Below are positions 1 through 7,793 of a DNA stretch of 8,478 nucleotides, piece by piece. The notes under the pieces were generated by a model. It was not told where the DNA came from. It saw only the letters and a program-made list of their open reading frames with translations, and did not search any database. The position numbers and the translations under genes are program-made. This stretch comes from an uncultured Eubacteriales bacterium (GTDB lineage Bacteria; Bacillota; Clostridia; Oscillospirales; CAG-272), in the NCBI GenBank assembly GCA_900552255.1, contig URZF01000053.1:1-8478 (forward strand), read 5' to 3'. Positions within the stretch are counted from its first letter, which is position 1. Every line of letters begins with the position of its first letter.

Positions 1-18
1 AGGAATGTCTTTTTTCAG

Positions 19-1224
19 ATGCAAAAATTCAAATATACCGCGATCAATTTCGATAAGATGAAATTTACGGGGACCTTTTTTGCGGAAAATGAGGAGGCTC
101 TGCGGGAGGAGCTTGCCAAGCAGCGGCTCTACCTTGTCAAGGCGAAAGCCATTTCCGACGCCCCGCCCAGCGCGTTTCTGACTGCAAGCGGCGGAATCTC
201 CATCAAGGAGCTCACCATTTTCTGCCGCCAGTTCGCTATTATGATCAATGCGGGCGTTTCCGTTATCGACTGCCTTGAAGTGCTCAAAGAGCAGTCCTAC
301 ACCTCATTTTTCAAAAAGGTGCTCGCGCGCGTATATGAGGATGTCAAATCCGGTCTGCTTCTTTCGGAGGCGATGGCGAAGCATAAGCGCGTATTTCCGG
401 AGTATTTCCGCAGTATGACCTATGTCGGCGAGGTGGGCGGCGTGCTTGACAAGGTGATGGTGAGCGTCGCCGATTATTACGAGACCGACCACAAGATTCG
501 TTCCAAGGTCAAAAGCGCCTTGGCTTATCCGATGGTTCTTCTTTGCCTGACGGTCGTCGTGCTGGCCGTGCTGACCATGTATGTCATTCCGACGTTTAAG
601 ACTTCGCTTGCCGTCATGGATGTCCCGATGCCGGGCATTACGCTCGCGATGTTCAACATCAGCGAATTTTTCCTTGCCAAATGGAAAGAGATTCTGATCG
701 TGATTTTCGTCGTGGTGGCGTTCTTTGTTCTGCTCGGCAAAACAAAGCGCGGCCGGTATTTTTACGATACGCTGAAGGTCCGCATTCCGTTTATGAAGAA
801 AATACAGGTGGCCACGGTCACTTCGCGTTTTGCCAGAGGCTTCGGGCTTCTCATCGAATCCGGTATGGATATCGTGGACGCGCTCGACGTTATGGCGAAT
901 CTTATGGGCAATAAAAACATCGAGCGCCGCTTCCGCATGGCAATCGAGGATGTCAAGCAGGGTGTGCGGCTCGCGCTGGCGCTGGATAAATACAAGATTT
1001 TTCCGCAGCTGCTGATCCAAATGATCGCGGTCGGCGAAAATACCGGCGCGATGGACGAGGTGCTCCTCAAATCCTGCGATCACTTCGATTCCGAGGTGCA
1101 GAATGCGCTGAACAGCGCGACGACGATGATCCAGCCGATTATCCTTGTCATCATGGGCGGCGCGATCGGCGTAGTGTTCATCTCCATTTACGCGCCGATT
1201 CTGTCCATCATGCAAACGCTTTGA
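19..1224 (+). CDS. pilC: Type IV pilus inner-membrane platform protein PilC (T2SSF/GspF family)
   Basis: This is the polytopic platform protein of a type IV pilus/type II secretion-like machine. In this family it sits in the cytoplasmic membrane, contacts the PilB and PilT ATPases and passes their motion to the growing or shrinking pilus. The 401-residue length is normal. Two repeated T2SSF domains are visible. The first spans roughly residues 66-190, with AGVSVIDCL at 78-86 and VGEVGGVLDKV at 136-146. The second spans roughly 268-391, with ESGMDIVDAL at 280-289 and VGENTGAMDEVL at 338-349. Hydrophobic membrane segments lie near 168-190, 224-240 and 371-396. The N-terminus MQKFKYTAIN matches the usual PilC opening, which supports the ATG at 19. 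No good ribosome binding site is visible (AGGA at 1-4 is too far away), and the frame stays open to the window edge, so a start further upstream cannot be excluded. It is first in a run with pilB and pilT. Family assignment is secure. Confidence 0.93.
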   Translation: MQKFKYTAINFDKMKFTGTFFAENEEALREELAKQRLYLVKAKAISDAPPSAFLTASGGISIKELTIFCRQFAIMINAGVSVIDCLEVLKEQSYTSFFKKVLARVYEDVKSGLLLSEAMAKHKRVFPEYFRSMTYVGEVGGVLDKVMVSVADYYETDHKIRSKVKSALAYPMVLLCLTVVVLAVLTMYVIPTFKTSLAVMDVPMPGITLAMFNISEFFLAKWKEILIVIFVVVAFFVLLGKTKRGRYFYDTLKVRIPFMKKIQVATVTSRFARGFGLLIESGMDIVDALDVMANLMGNKNIERRFRMAIEDVKQGVRLALALDKYKIFPQLLIQMIAVGENTGAMDEVLLKSCDHFDSEVQNALNSATTMIQPIILVIMGGAIGVVFISIYAPILSIMQTL

Positions 1225-1228
1225 TTAC

Positions 1229-1233
1229 GGAGG
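1229..1233 (+). promoter_or_regulatory. Ribosome binding site for pilB
   Basis: A perfect GGAGG lies just after the pilC stop, 6 nt before a TTG codon. No in-frame ATG exists nearby (the next Met is residue 61, inside the conserved N-terminal domain), so this site fixes TTG 1240 as the start. Confidence 0.8.
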
Positions 1234-1239
1234 CAAAAC

Positions 1240-2934
1240 TTGAATCTGAATCTTGAGATTTTACAATTTTTCGTTTATAAGAGAATTATCAAAAAGAAGG
1301 ACGTCGACGGCATTCTCGCCGAGTGTGAGAGACTGAGCCTCGATGTGGACCAATATTTGATTGCAGGGGGATACTGCAACGACGTTGCGGCGACGGCCGC
1401 GCTCGGCGAGTATTACTGTATGCCCTATATCGAGATGGACATGCTGGAGGTCGACGATGCGCTCATCGATCAGGTGGAGCTTGATTTCCTGAAAAAGCAT
1501 AAGATCGTTCCGGTGTCCATTGCGGACGACGGGACGATGATCGTCGCCGTGGGAAATCCGTCGGATTTTATTTCGATGTCGGCTGTGGCTTCTATTTATT
1601 CCGGGAAAATCAGCTATGTGCTGGTCCCGCCGACGCAGATCGATATTTTCGTCGATTCCATCGCGGCAGTGCGTTCTACGGCGAACGCGCTCGATAATTT
1701 GAAGCGGGAGCAGGACAGACAGCTGCAAAAAAAAGCGCAGGGCGGCGGCGTTCAGGCGCAGGTCGAGAGCGAGCAGGATGTGATCAACGCGCCGGCAGTC
1801 AAGCTTGTTGACTCCGTTATTCGGGAGGCCATTCCGTTCCGCGCGAGCGATATCCATATCGAGCCGTTTGAAAAAATCGTGCGTATTCGTTACCGTATCG
1901 ACGGCGAGCTTTCCGACAGGGCGAATTTTCCGATCGAATCCTATCCCGCGATCTGCGCGCGTCTGAAAATCATTGCGGAAATGAATATCGCCGAGCGACG
2001 TATTCCGCAGGACGGACGTGTCAACATGGTGATCAACGGTGTGGAATACGATTTCCGTGTATCTTCCATCCCGACGGTGTGGGGCGAGAAATTCGTTATC
2101 CGAATCCTCGACAAATCCGCGTTCAACTTCTCGCGGGAGGAGCTTGGCTTCACGGCGGCGGGCGGCGCGCTTGTCGATAAGATTTTGGCGCATCCGCACG
2201 GCATCGTGCTTCTGACGGGACCGACGGGCTGCGGCAAATCGACGACACTCTATTCTTTCCTGCGCGAGCTGAACAAGCCGAACGTCAATATCACAACGGT
2301 CGAGGATCCTGTCGAATATACGCTGGAGGGCATCAACCAAATCCAAGTCAACGTCAAGGCGGATATGACCTTTGCCGCCGCGCTGCGTTCGATTCTCCGT
2401 CAAGACCCGGATATCGTCATGATCGGCGAGATCCGCGACGAGGAGACCGCGCAAATCGCCATTCGCGCGGCGATCACGGGACATTTGGTGTTTTCCACGC
2501 TTCACACGAACGACGCGCCGGGCGCCATGGTGCGTCTTGTCGATATGGGCGTGTCCGGCTATCTTGCGGCGGATGCGCTCGTGGGCGTGATTTCTCAGAG
2601 ACTTGTCAAGAGGCTTTGCCCTGCCTGCAAAAAGAAGGGCAAGACGAACGCCCGGGAAATGGCGATGCTCGGGATCAAGGAACCGATCTCCATTTACCGT
2701 CCGCAGGGCTGCCAGTATTGCAACGGCACCGGCTATAAAGGACGTATCGCGGTGCATGAAATCATGTATATGAACGACGCGCTCCGCGAGGCGATTCTTG
2801 GAAATCCCAATGCGGAAGAGGTTCGCCGGATTGCGATTGAAAACGGCATGACGCCTCTTTTCTCCGCGTGCCGCGATTATGTATTCAAGGGGATTACCAG
2901 CTTGCAGGAGCTGATGTCGCTCTATATGGGATAA
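1240..2934 (+). CDS. pilB: Type IV pilus assembly (extension) ATPase PilB (GspE family)
   Basis: This is the hexameric cytoplasmic ATPase that powers pilus polymerisation by driving the PilC platform. The 564-residue length is typical. An N-terminal GspE/MshEN-like domain covers about residues 1-140. A Q/K-rich linker at about 155-180 leads to the N2 domain, which contains RASDIHIEPF at 201-210. In the ATPase core, Walker A is GPTGCGKST at 327-335, Walker B and the adjacent acid are DIVMIGEIRD at 391-400, and the His box is GHLVFSTLHTND at 414-425. Four cysteines, C460, C463, C491 and C494, form the CxxC...CxxC zinc motif that separates PilB/GspE from PilT. Translation starts at TTG behind a strong GGAGG. 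The gene follows pilC by 15 nt and precedes pilT by 20 nt, so the three are presumably co-transcribed. A GspE-type secretion ATPase is the alternative, but the adjacent pilT argues for a pilus system. Confidence 0.94.
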   Translation: MNLNLEILQFFVYKRIIKKKDVDGILAECERLSLDVDQYLIAGGYCNDVAATAALGEYYCMPYIEMDMLEVDDALIDQVELDFLKKHKIVPVSIADDGTMIVAVGNPSDFISMSAVASIYSGKISYVLVPPTQIDIFVDSIAAVRSTANALDNLKREQDRQLQKKAQGGGVQAQVESEQDVINAPAVKLVDSVIREAIPFRASDIHIEPFEKIVRIRYRIDGELSDRANFPIESYPAICARLKIIAEMNIAERRIPQDGRVNMVINGVEYDFRVSSIPTVWGEKFVIRILDKSAFNFSREELGFTAAGGALVDKILAHPHGIVLLTGPTGCGKSTTLYSFLRELNKPNVNITTVEDPVEYTLEGINQIQVNVKADMTFAAALRSILRQDPDIVMIGEIRDEETAQIAIRAAITGHLVFSTLHTNDAPGAMVRLVDMGVSGYLAADALVGVISQRLVKRLCPACKKKGKTNAREMAMLGIKEPISIYRPQGCQYCNGTGYKGRIAVHEIMYMNDALREAILGNPNAEEVRRIAIENGMTPLFSACRDYVFKGITSLQELMSLYMG

Positions 2935-2940
2935 ACATTC

Positions 2941-2945
2941 GGAGG
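2941..2945 (+). promoter_or_regulatory. Ribosome binding site for pilT
   Basis: GGAGG sits 6 nt after the pilB stop and 9 nt before TTG 2955. A second in-frame TTG at 2961 would be 15 nt away, so 2955 is preferred. Confidence 0.75.
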
Positions 2946-2954
2946 TAGCTTATT

Positions 2955-4010
2955 TTGTCTTTGATCGATCAGATTTTGACGGCGGCCGCATCCTCGCGCG
3001 CCTCCGATATTCATATATCCTCCGCAGGACAGGCGATGATGCGGGTGCGGGGGAGGCTTGTTCCGGTCTCGGGCGATATTTTTTCCGCCGATGCGGTTTG
3101 GCGCATGGCGGAGGAGATGATGAACGAGGAGCAGCTGGAAACGCTGCGCGGCGTCGGCGAATGCGACTTTGCTTATGAGATCGAGGGAATCAGCCGCTAC
3201 CGTGTCAACATTTATATGACGATGGGTGCGCCGGCGATCGCGCTGCGCGCCATTCCGACGGATATCCCGCCGCTGACCGCTCTGAGTATTCCGCAGACGG
3301 TCGTCGACCTGTATCAGAAAAAGCACGGGCTGATTCTGCTGACGGGACCGACGGGCTGCGGCAAATCGACGACGATCGCTTCCATTTTGAACGTCATCAA
3401 TCAGACGAAAAATCTGCATATCATCACGCTTGAGGATCCGGTTGAATATATTCACAAGCACAAGGGCTGTATCATCCATCAGCGGGAGGTCGGCAGAGAT
3501 ACAAAAAATTATGCTGCGTCTCTCAGGGCAGCGCTGCGCGAGGATCCCGACGTCATCATGGTCGGGGAAATGCGCGATTTTGAGACGATCAGCATCGCCA
3601 TCACGGCCGCGGAAACGGGACATTTGGTGTTTTCCACGCTGCATACGGTCGGCGTCGCAAGCGCCATCGACCGTATGGTGGACGTGTTTCCCGCGGCGCA
3701 GCAGTCACAGATTCGCTCTCAGCTCTCGAACACGATTGAGGCGATCATCAACCAGCAGCTTCTGCCGCGTGCCGACGGCTCGGGACTTGTGCCGGCCTTT
3801 GAGATCCTGCACAGCAATTATGCGATCCGCAATTTGATAAGAGAAGGTAAAACGCATCAGATCGCCTCTGCGATTCAGACCAATAAGGCTACCGGAATGG
3901 TGCTCATGGACGAATATATCGCGGACTTGTATGCCAAACGGCTGATTACCGCCGATACGGCCGTTGAATATGCGAGAGATCCCATCAACATCAAACGCAA
4001 GCTGGTATAA
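2955..4010 (+). CDS. pilT: Type IV pilus retraction ATPase PilT
   Basis: This hexameric ATPase depolymerises type IV pili, giving retraction and, in many bacteria, twitching or gliding motility and DNA uptake. The 351-residue length is normal for PilT. The N-terminal PAS-like region opens with the family pattern SRASDIHISS (14-23). Walker A is GPTGCGKST at 131-139, Walker B is DVIMVGEMRD at 199-208 and the His box is TGHLVFSTLHT at 221-231. The PilT-specific AIRNLIRE motif is intact at 290-297; it is known to be needed for retraction and is absent from PilB. The PilB-type zinc tetracysteine is missing, as expected. Translation starts at TTG. It is the last gene of the run, 66 nt before a strong terminator stem. 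Having both pilB and pilT suggests a dynamic, retractable pilus (inference). The PilT call rests on the AIRNLIRE motif and is firm. Confidence 0.95.
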   Translation: MSLIDQILTAAASSRASDIHISSAGQAMMRVRGRLVPVSGDIFSADAVWRMAEEMMNEEQLETLRGVGECDFAYEIEGISRYRVNIYMTMGAPAIALRAIPTDIPPLTALSIPQTVVDLYQKKHGLILLTGPTGCGKSTTIASILNVINQTKNLHIITLEDPVEYIHKHKGCIIHQREVGRDTKNYAASLRAALREDPDVIMVGEMRDFETISIAITAAETGHLVFSTLHTVGVASAIDRMVDVFPAAQQSQIRSQLSNTIEAIINQQLLPRADGSGLVPAFEILHSNYAIRNLIREGKTHQIASAIQTNKATGMVLMDEYIADLYAKRLITADTAVEYARDPINIKRKLV

Positions 4011-4042
4011 GGGCCCAAAAAGGCAAAGATACAGAGTGAAGT

Positions 4043-4078
4043 GATTGATAAAAAGAAGAAGGATTGATATAAAAAGAA
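4043..4078 (+). repeat. Short imperfect direct repeat after pilT
   Basis: GATTGATA occurs at 4043-4050 and again at 4062-4069, each followed by an A-rich AAAAGAA-like stretch, with a 19-nt period. It lies in the non-coding gap between pilT and the terminator. It looks like a small slippage or duplication product; no function is evident. Confidence 0.45.
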
Positions 4079-4108
4079 AAACGGTACTGATTTCAGTACC
4101 GTTTTTTT
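4077..4108. terminator. Bidirectional intrinsic terminator between pilT and the hydrogenase operon
   Basis: The arms ACGGTACTG (4081-4089) and CAGTACCGT (4094-4102) pair perfectly around an ATTT loop. Flanking A and T runs lengthen the stem to 4077-4106. On the + strand it ends in seven T (4102-4108). On the - strand the A-runs at 4077-4081 and 4071-4075 become U-runs. It lies 66 nt after the pilT stop and 7 nt beyond the hydrogenase stop, so it can end transcription of both convergent operons. Confidence 0.9.
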
Positions 4109-4113
4109 GTTTA

Positions 4114-5859
4114 TCAAAGTCCGCGCTTGATATAATGCGTATGCAGGATCTCGTGGGCGAGATGGCTGCCGGGCTTTTCGAGATACTCGTCATAGATCTT
4201 CTGCACGGCGAGATTCTCGTGCGATTTGCGGATCGGAAGATTTTTGTCGGCATTGTAGAGGATCGACGCTCTCTTTGCTTTGAGATCGACCGCTGCCTTG
4301 ACCGCCGCGCTTTGTACAGGCTGTCCGCCGCCATTGACGCATCCGCCGGGGCACGCCATGATCTCGATGAAATCGACCTCGAGCTCGCCGGCTTTTACCT
4401 TGTTCAGAAGCTCGCGGGCGTTCTTTGTGCCGGAGGCTACCGCGACGCGCACCTCGGTGTCGCCGAGCTTATAGGTCGCCGTCTTGATAGGCGCCGTACC
4501 ACGCACATCGTCGAAGTCGAGCTTTTCGAGCTTCGTACCGAGAATAACCTCTGCGGCCGTGCGAAGTGCCGCTTCCATAACGCCGCCGGTCGCGCCGAAG
4601 ATCGCGCCCGCGCCGGATCCGATATCGAACGGCTCGTCGAATTTTTCATCGTCGAGCTCGCGGTAATTGATTCCCGCTTTTTCGATCATGCGGGCGAGCT
4701 CGCGCGTCGTGATCGCGTAATCGACGTCATAGATGCCGTCGCCCGCGGCGCTCTGTCCGGGACGGCGCACCTCAAATTTTTTCGCGGTGCAGGGAATGGC
4801 GGAAACAAACACGATGTCGGCAGGGTCGAGACCGCGCTTGCGCGCGTAATAGGTCTTATACATCGCGCCGAACATCTGCTGCGGAGATTTGCAGGTGGAA
4901 AGATTGTCGGTGAATTCCGGGAAGTAATGCTCGCAGAATTTGATCCAGCCGGGAGAGCAGGAGGTGATAAGCGGCAGATTTTCGCCGGTTTTCATTCTCT
5001 CGAGGAACTCGGTGGCCTCCTCCATGATGGTGAGGTCGGCGGTGAGGTTCATATCGTATACGCCGTCGAAGCCGAGACGCTTGATGGCGGCGACCATCTT
5101 GCCTTCCGTATCCGTGCCGGGCGCGAAGCCGAAGCATTCGCCGATGGTGGCGCGGATCGAGGGAGCGGTGCAGATGGCGACATGCTTGGTCGGATCGTTC
5201 AGCGCTTCCCAAACCTTGTCGGTGTCGTCCTTCTCATACAGCGCGCCGACGGGACAGGCGACGATACACTGTCCGCAGGAGACGCAGGAGGTCGCGGCGA
5301 GCGGCTGCTCGAACGCGGAGCCGATGTGCGTATCGAAGCCGCGGTTGAGCGCTTCGATGACGCCGATGCCTTGCATGTTCTTGCAGGCGGCGACACAGCG
5401 GCGGCAGAGAATGCACTTGTCGTTGTCGCGAACGAGGAAAGCGGTGCTTTCATCCTTCGGGTATTCGACATTTTTGCCGGCGAAACGGGCTTCGTCCGTT
5501 ACGCCGAGATCGCGGCAGAGCTTTTGGAGCTCACAGCTTTGGCTGCGGATGCAGGAAAGACATTCTTTTTTATGGGTGGAAAGAACGAGCTCGAGATTGG
5601 TTTTTCTCGCTTCGCGTACTTTGGGCGTATTTGTGAAAATCTCCATCCCCTCGGTGACGCCGGTGACGCAGGCTGCCATCAGTCCGCGCGCGCCCTTGAC
5701 CTCGACAAGGCAGAGCCGGCAGGCGCCGATCTCGTTGACGCCCTTGAGATAACAGAGCGTGGGAATGTCGATTTTTGCGATTCTTGCCGCATCGATAACG
5801 GTGCTGCCGGCCGGGACGGCGTAATCGCGGCCGTTGATTTGAATATTAACCATTTCCAT
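4114..5859 (-). CDS. hndD: [FeFe] hydrogenase catalytic subunit, HndD/HydA type (group A)
   Basis: This is the catalytic subunit that interconverts protons and H2 at the H-cluster; in this family it takes electrons through iron-sulfur clusters from an NAD(P)H-linked partner. A [2Fe-2S] domain has C36, C47, C50 and C64. An HC3 [4Fe-4S] domain has H96, C100, C103 and C109. Two further [4Fe-4S] clusters use C149/C152/C155/C159 and C192/C195/C198/C202. The H-cluster domain has L1 TSCSPGW (C301, S302), L2 IPCTAKKFE (C357) and L3 EIMACPGGC (C503, C507). A small-subunit-like tail ends in YLEKPGSHLAHEILHTHY. At 581 residues it matches HndD-type enzymes and lacks the extra C-terminal [2Fe-2S] domain of Thermotoga HydA. 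The L1 and L2 substitutions are discussed as findings. The gene is last in the operon, 18 nt after hndC. ATG 5859 is preferred over ATG 5853 because of its ribosome binding site spacing. There is no signal peptide, so it is cytoplasmic. Confidence 0.94.
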   Translation of the reverse strand: MEMVNIQINGRDYAVPAGSTVIDAARIAKIDIPTLCYLKGVNEIGACRLCLVEVKGARGLMAACVTGVTEGMEIFTNTPKVREARKTNLELVLSTHKKECLSCIRSQSCELQKLCRDLGVTDEARFAGKNVEYPKDESTAFLVRDNDKCILCRRCVAACKNMQGIGVIEALNRGFDTHIGSAFEQPLAATSCVSCGQCIVACPVGALYEKDDTDKVWEALNDPTKHVAICTAPSIRATIGECFGFAPGTDTEGKMVAAIKRLGFDGVYDMNLTADLTIMEEATEFLERMKTGENLPLITSCSPGWIKFCEHYFPEFTDNLSTCKSPQQMFGAMYKTYYARKRGLDPADIVFVSAIPCTAKKFEVRRPGQSAAGDGIYDVDYAITTRELARMIEKAGINYRELDDEKFDEPFDIGSGAGAIFGATGGVMEAALRTAAEVILGTKLEKLDFDDVRGTAPIKTATYKLGDTEVRVAVASGTKNARELLNKVKAGELEVDFIEIMACPGGCVNGGGQPVQSAAVKAAVDLKAKRASILYNADKNLPIRKSHENLAVQKIYDEYLEKPGSHLAHEILHTHYIKRGL

Positions 5860-5869
5860 ATTTTGACGG

Positions 5870-5876
5870 CTCCTTT
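5870..5876 (-). promoter_or_regulatory. Ribosome binding site for hndD
   Basis: On the - strand AAAGGAG begins 1 nt after the hndC stop codon and lies 10 nt before ATG 5859, against 16 nt before ATG 5853. This favours the upstream Met and suggests the two subunits are translated in close succession. Confidence 0.7.
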
Positions 5877-5877
5877 C

Positions 5878-7761
5878 TTATTCTTTGACGATCGCGCCGA
5901 ATTTACAGGTGGAGATGCAGACGCCGCATTTGATACACTTTTCGGGGTCGATCGTATGCGGAGCTTTGATCGTTCCTGTGATGGCGCCGACCGGACATTT
6001 TCTCGCGCAGGCGGTACAGCCCTTGCACATGTCGGGCAGGATCTTATATTTCATGAGGCTCTTGCACACGTGAGCGGGACATGTCTTGTCCACAACGTGC
6101 GCAACGTATTCGTCGCGGAAATACCGGAGCGTGGAGAGGACCGGGTTCGGCGCGGTCTGACCGAGCGCGCACAGCGATGCGGACTTGATATAATCGCTGA
6201 GCTCCTCGAGCTTGTCGATATCCTCAAGCGTTCCGGTGCCGGAGGTGATTTTCTCAAGCGTTTCGAGCAGTCTCATCGTGCCGATACGGCAGGGCGCGCA
6301 TTTTCCGCAGGATTCATCGACCGTAAATTCGAGGAAGAATTTCGCGATATCGACCATGCAGGTGTCCTCGTCCATGATGATAAGACCGCCGGAGCCCATC
6401 ATCGAGCCGATGGCGATGAGGTTGTCATAGTCGATCGGTGTATCGATGAGCGACGCGGGGATACAGCCGCCGGAAGGACCGCCGGTCTGCGCCGCCTTGA
6501 ATTTCTTTCCGTTCGGAACGCCGCCGCCGATTTCCTCGACGACCTCGCGAAGCGTCGTGCCCATCGGGATTTCGACAAGACCGGTGTTCGTGATCTTGCC
6601 GCCGAGCGCGAATACCTTTGTGCCTTTGGACTTTTCCGTACCCATCGACGCGAACCATTCCGCGCCGTTGAGAATGATTTGGCAGATATTGGCGAGCGTT
6701 TCCACGTTGTTGATGATCGTGGGCTTGCCGAAAAGTCCCTTGACTGCCGGGAATGGAGGACGGGGACGCGGCTCGCCGCGATGTCCTTCGATGGAGGTCA
6801 AAAGGGCGGTTTCCTCGCCGCAGACGAACGCGCCGGCGCCGAGGCGAAGCGTGATTTTGAAGTTGAAACCGGTGCCGAAGATGTTCTCGCCGAGAAGTCC
6901 CTCTTCTTCCGCCTGCTTGATGGCGATTTGAAGTCTATGCACGGCGATCGGATATTCCGCGCGGACATAGATATAACCCTCGTCGGCGCCGATCGCGTAG
7001 CCGGCGATCGCCATAGCCTCGAGCACGGCGTGCGGATCTCCTTCAAGCACGGAGCGGTCCATGAAAGCGCCCGGGTCGCCCTCGTCGGCGTTGCAGACGA
7101 CATATTTTTTGCCGGCAGGCTGTGCTTCGGCGAACATCCATTTTCTTCCCGTCGGGAAGCCGGCACCGCCGCGGCCGCGAAGTCCCGAATCGAGCACGGT
7201 TTTGATGACGTCCGCAGGCGTCATGGTGGTGAGCACCTTTGCGAGCGCCTGATAACCGTCGACCGCTATGTATTCCTTGATGCATTCGGGATCGATGACG
7301 CCGCAGTTGCGAAGCGCGACGCGCTTCTGCTTGGCGTAGAAGGGCGTTTGGTCGAGCGCGAGAATGTCGTCGCCCTTGACCGTTTCATGATAGAGCAGGT
7401 GGCGGACAGGTCTGCCGCCAACAAGATGCTCTTTTACGATTTCCGGCATGTCCTCCGGCTTTACCTTGCTGTAAAAGGTGCCCTCGGGGTAGACGATCAT
7501 AATCGGACCGAGCGCGCAGAGTCCGAAACATCCGGTTGTGACGACCTTGATTTCGTCTGCGATGCCGGCAGTTTTCAGCTCCGCAAGGAGAGCATCCTTG
7601 ACCGCCATGGAGTTTGAGGAAGTACATCCCGTACCGCCGCAGATCAGCACATCCTTGCGGATGCCGTCGCCGGCGTCGACAAAGTGTCCATGACCGTGGC
7701 GCATTTCCACCTTAGGCGCATATGCCGCTTTGATGGCGTTCAGTTGTTCTATTGTAATCAT
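5878..7761 (-). CDS. hndC: NAD(P)H-linked hydrogenase flavin/Fe-S subunit, HndC/HydB (NuoF-like) with fused ferredoxin domains
   Basis: This is the diaphorase subunit: it should bind FMN and NAD(P)H and route electrons to and from the hydrogenase subunit. The 627-residue chain has three parts. An N-terminal thioredoxin-like [2Fe-2S] domain has C41, C46, C78 and C82. The NuoF core has the glycine-rich RGRGGAGFPTGRKW (195-208), CNADEGDPGAFMDR (223-236), VCGEETALLTSIEG (313-326) and an SLBB-like region at about 380-440. Its [4Fe-4S] site is ESCGKCAPC (483-491) plus C531. The C-terminal ferredoxin domain binds two [4Fe-4S] clusters, with C579/C582/C585/C589 and C609/C612/C615/C619. C561 and C566 (CPAHVC) precede that domain, where related HydB proteins have a hinge region. 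The fused N-terminal domain replaces the separate HndB protein of four-gene systems. The gene is 32 nt after hndA and 18 nt before hndD. NAD+ versus NADP+ preference cannot be told by eye. Confidence 0.94.
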   Translation of the reverse strand: MITIEQLNAIKAAYAPKVEMRHGHGHFVDAGDGIRKDVLICGGTGCTSSNSMAVKDALLAELKTAGIADEIKVVTTGCFGLCALGPIMIVYPEGTFYSKVKPEDMPEIVKEHLVGGRPVRHLLYHETVKGDDILALDQTPFYAKQKRVALRNCGVIDPECIKEYIAVDGYQALAKVLTTMTPADVIKTVLDSGLRGRGGAGFPTGRKWMFAEAQPAGKKYVVCNADEGDPGAFMDRSVLEGDPHAVLEAMAIAGYAIGADEGYIYVRAEYPIAVHRLQIAIKQAEEEGLLGENIFGTGFNFKITLRLGAGAFVCGEETALLTSIEGHRGEPRPRPPFPAVKGLFGKPTIINNVETLANICQIILNGAEWFASMGTEKSKGTKVFALGGKITNTGLVEIPMGTTLREVVEEIGGGVPNGKKFKAAQTGGPSGGCIPASLIDTPIDYDNLIAIGSMMGSGGLIIMDEDTCMVDIAKFFLEFTVDESCGKCAPCRIGTMRLLETLEKITSGTGTLEDIDKLEELSDYIKSASLCALGQTAPNPVLSTLRYFRDEYVAHVVDKTCPAHVCKSLMKYKILPDMCKGCTACARKCPVGAITGTIKAPHTIDPEKCIKCGVCISTCKFGAIVKE

Positions 7762-7793
7762 TGCTTTTTTTCCTTTCTATGTATTTGATCGGA

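Noticed and set aside
1..56. Possible end of an upstream gene overlapping the pilC start (a + frame reaching TAA at 54-56)
   Set aside because: Only 18 codons are visible, with no recognisable sequence; overlap with pilC cannot be shown.
1261..2757. A 498-codon open frame antisense to pilB, with a similar 303-codon frame antisense to pilC (304-1215)
   Set aside because: Both are shadows of conserved genes, with His/Arg/Asp-rich sequence and no domain.
4045..7617. A 1190-codon open frame on the + strand antisense to the hydrogenase genes
   Set aside because: It lies opposite hndC and hndD, which have intact family motifs, and starts inside the terminator region with no ribosome binding site. 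Its protein is low-complexity, rich in Arg, Asp, His and Ala, with no recognisable domain. It follows from codon bias in the true genes.
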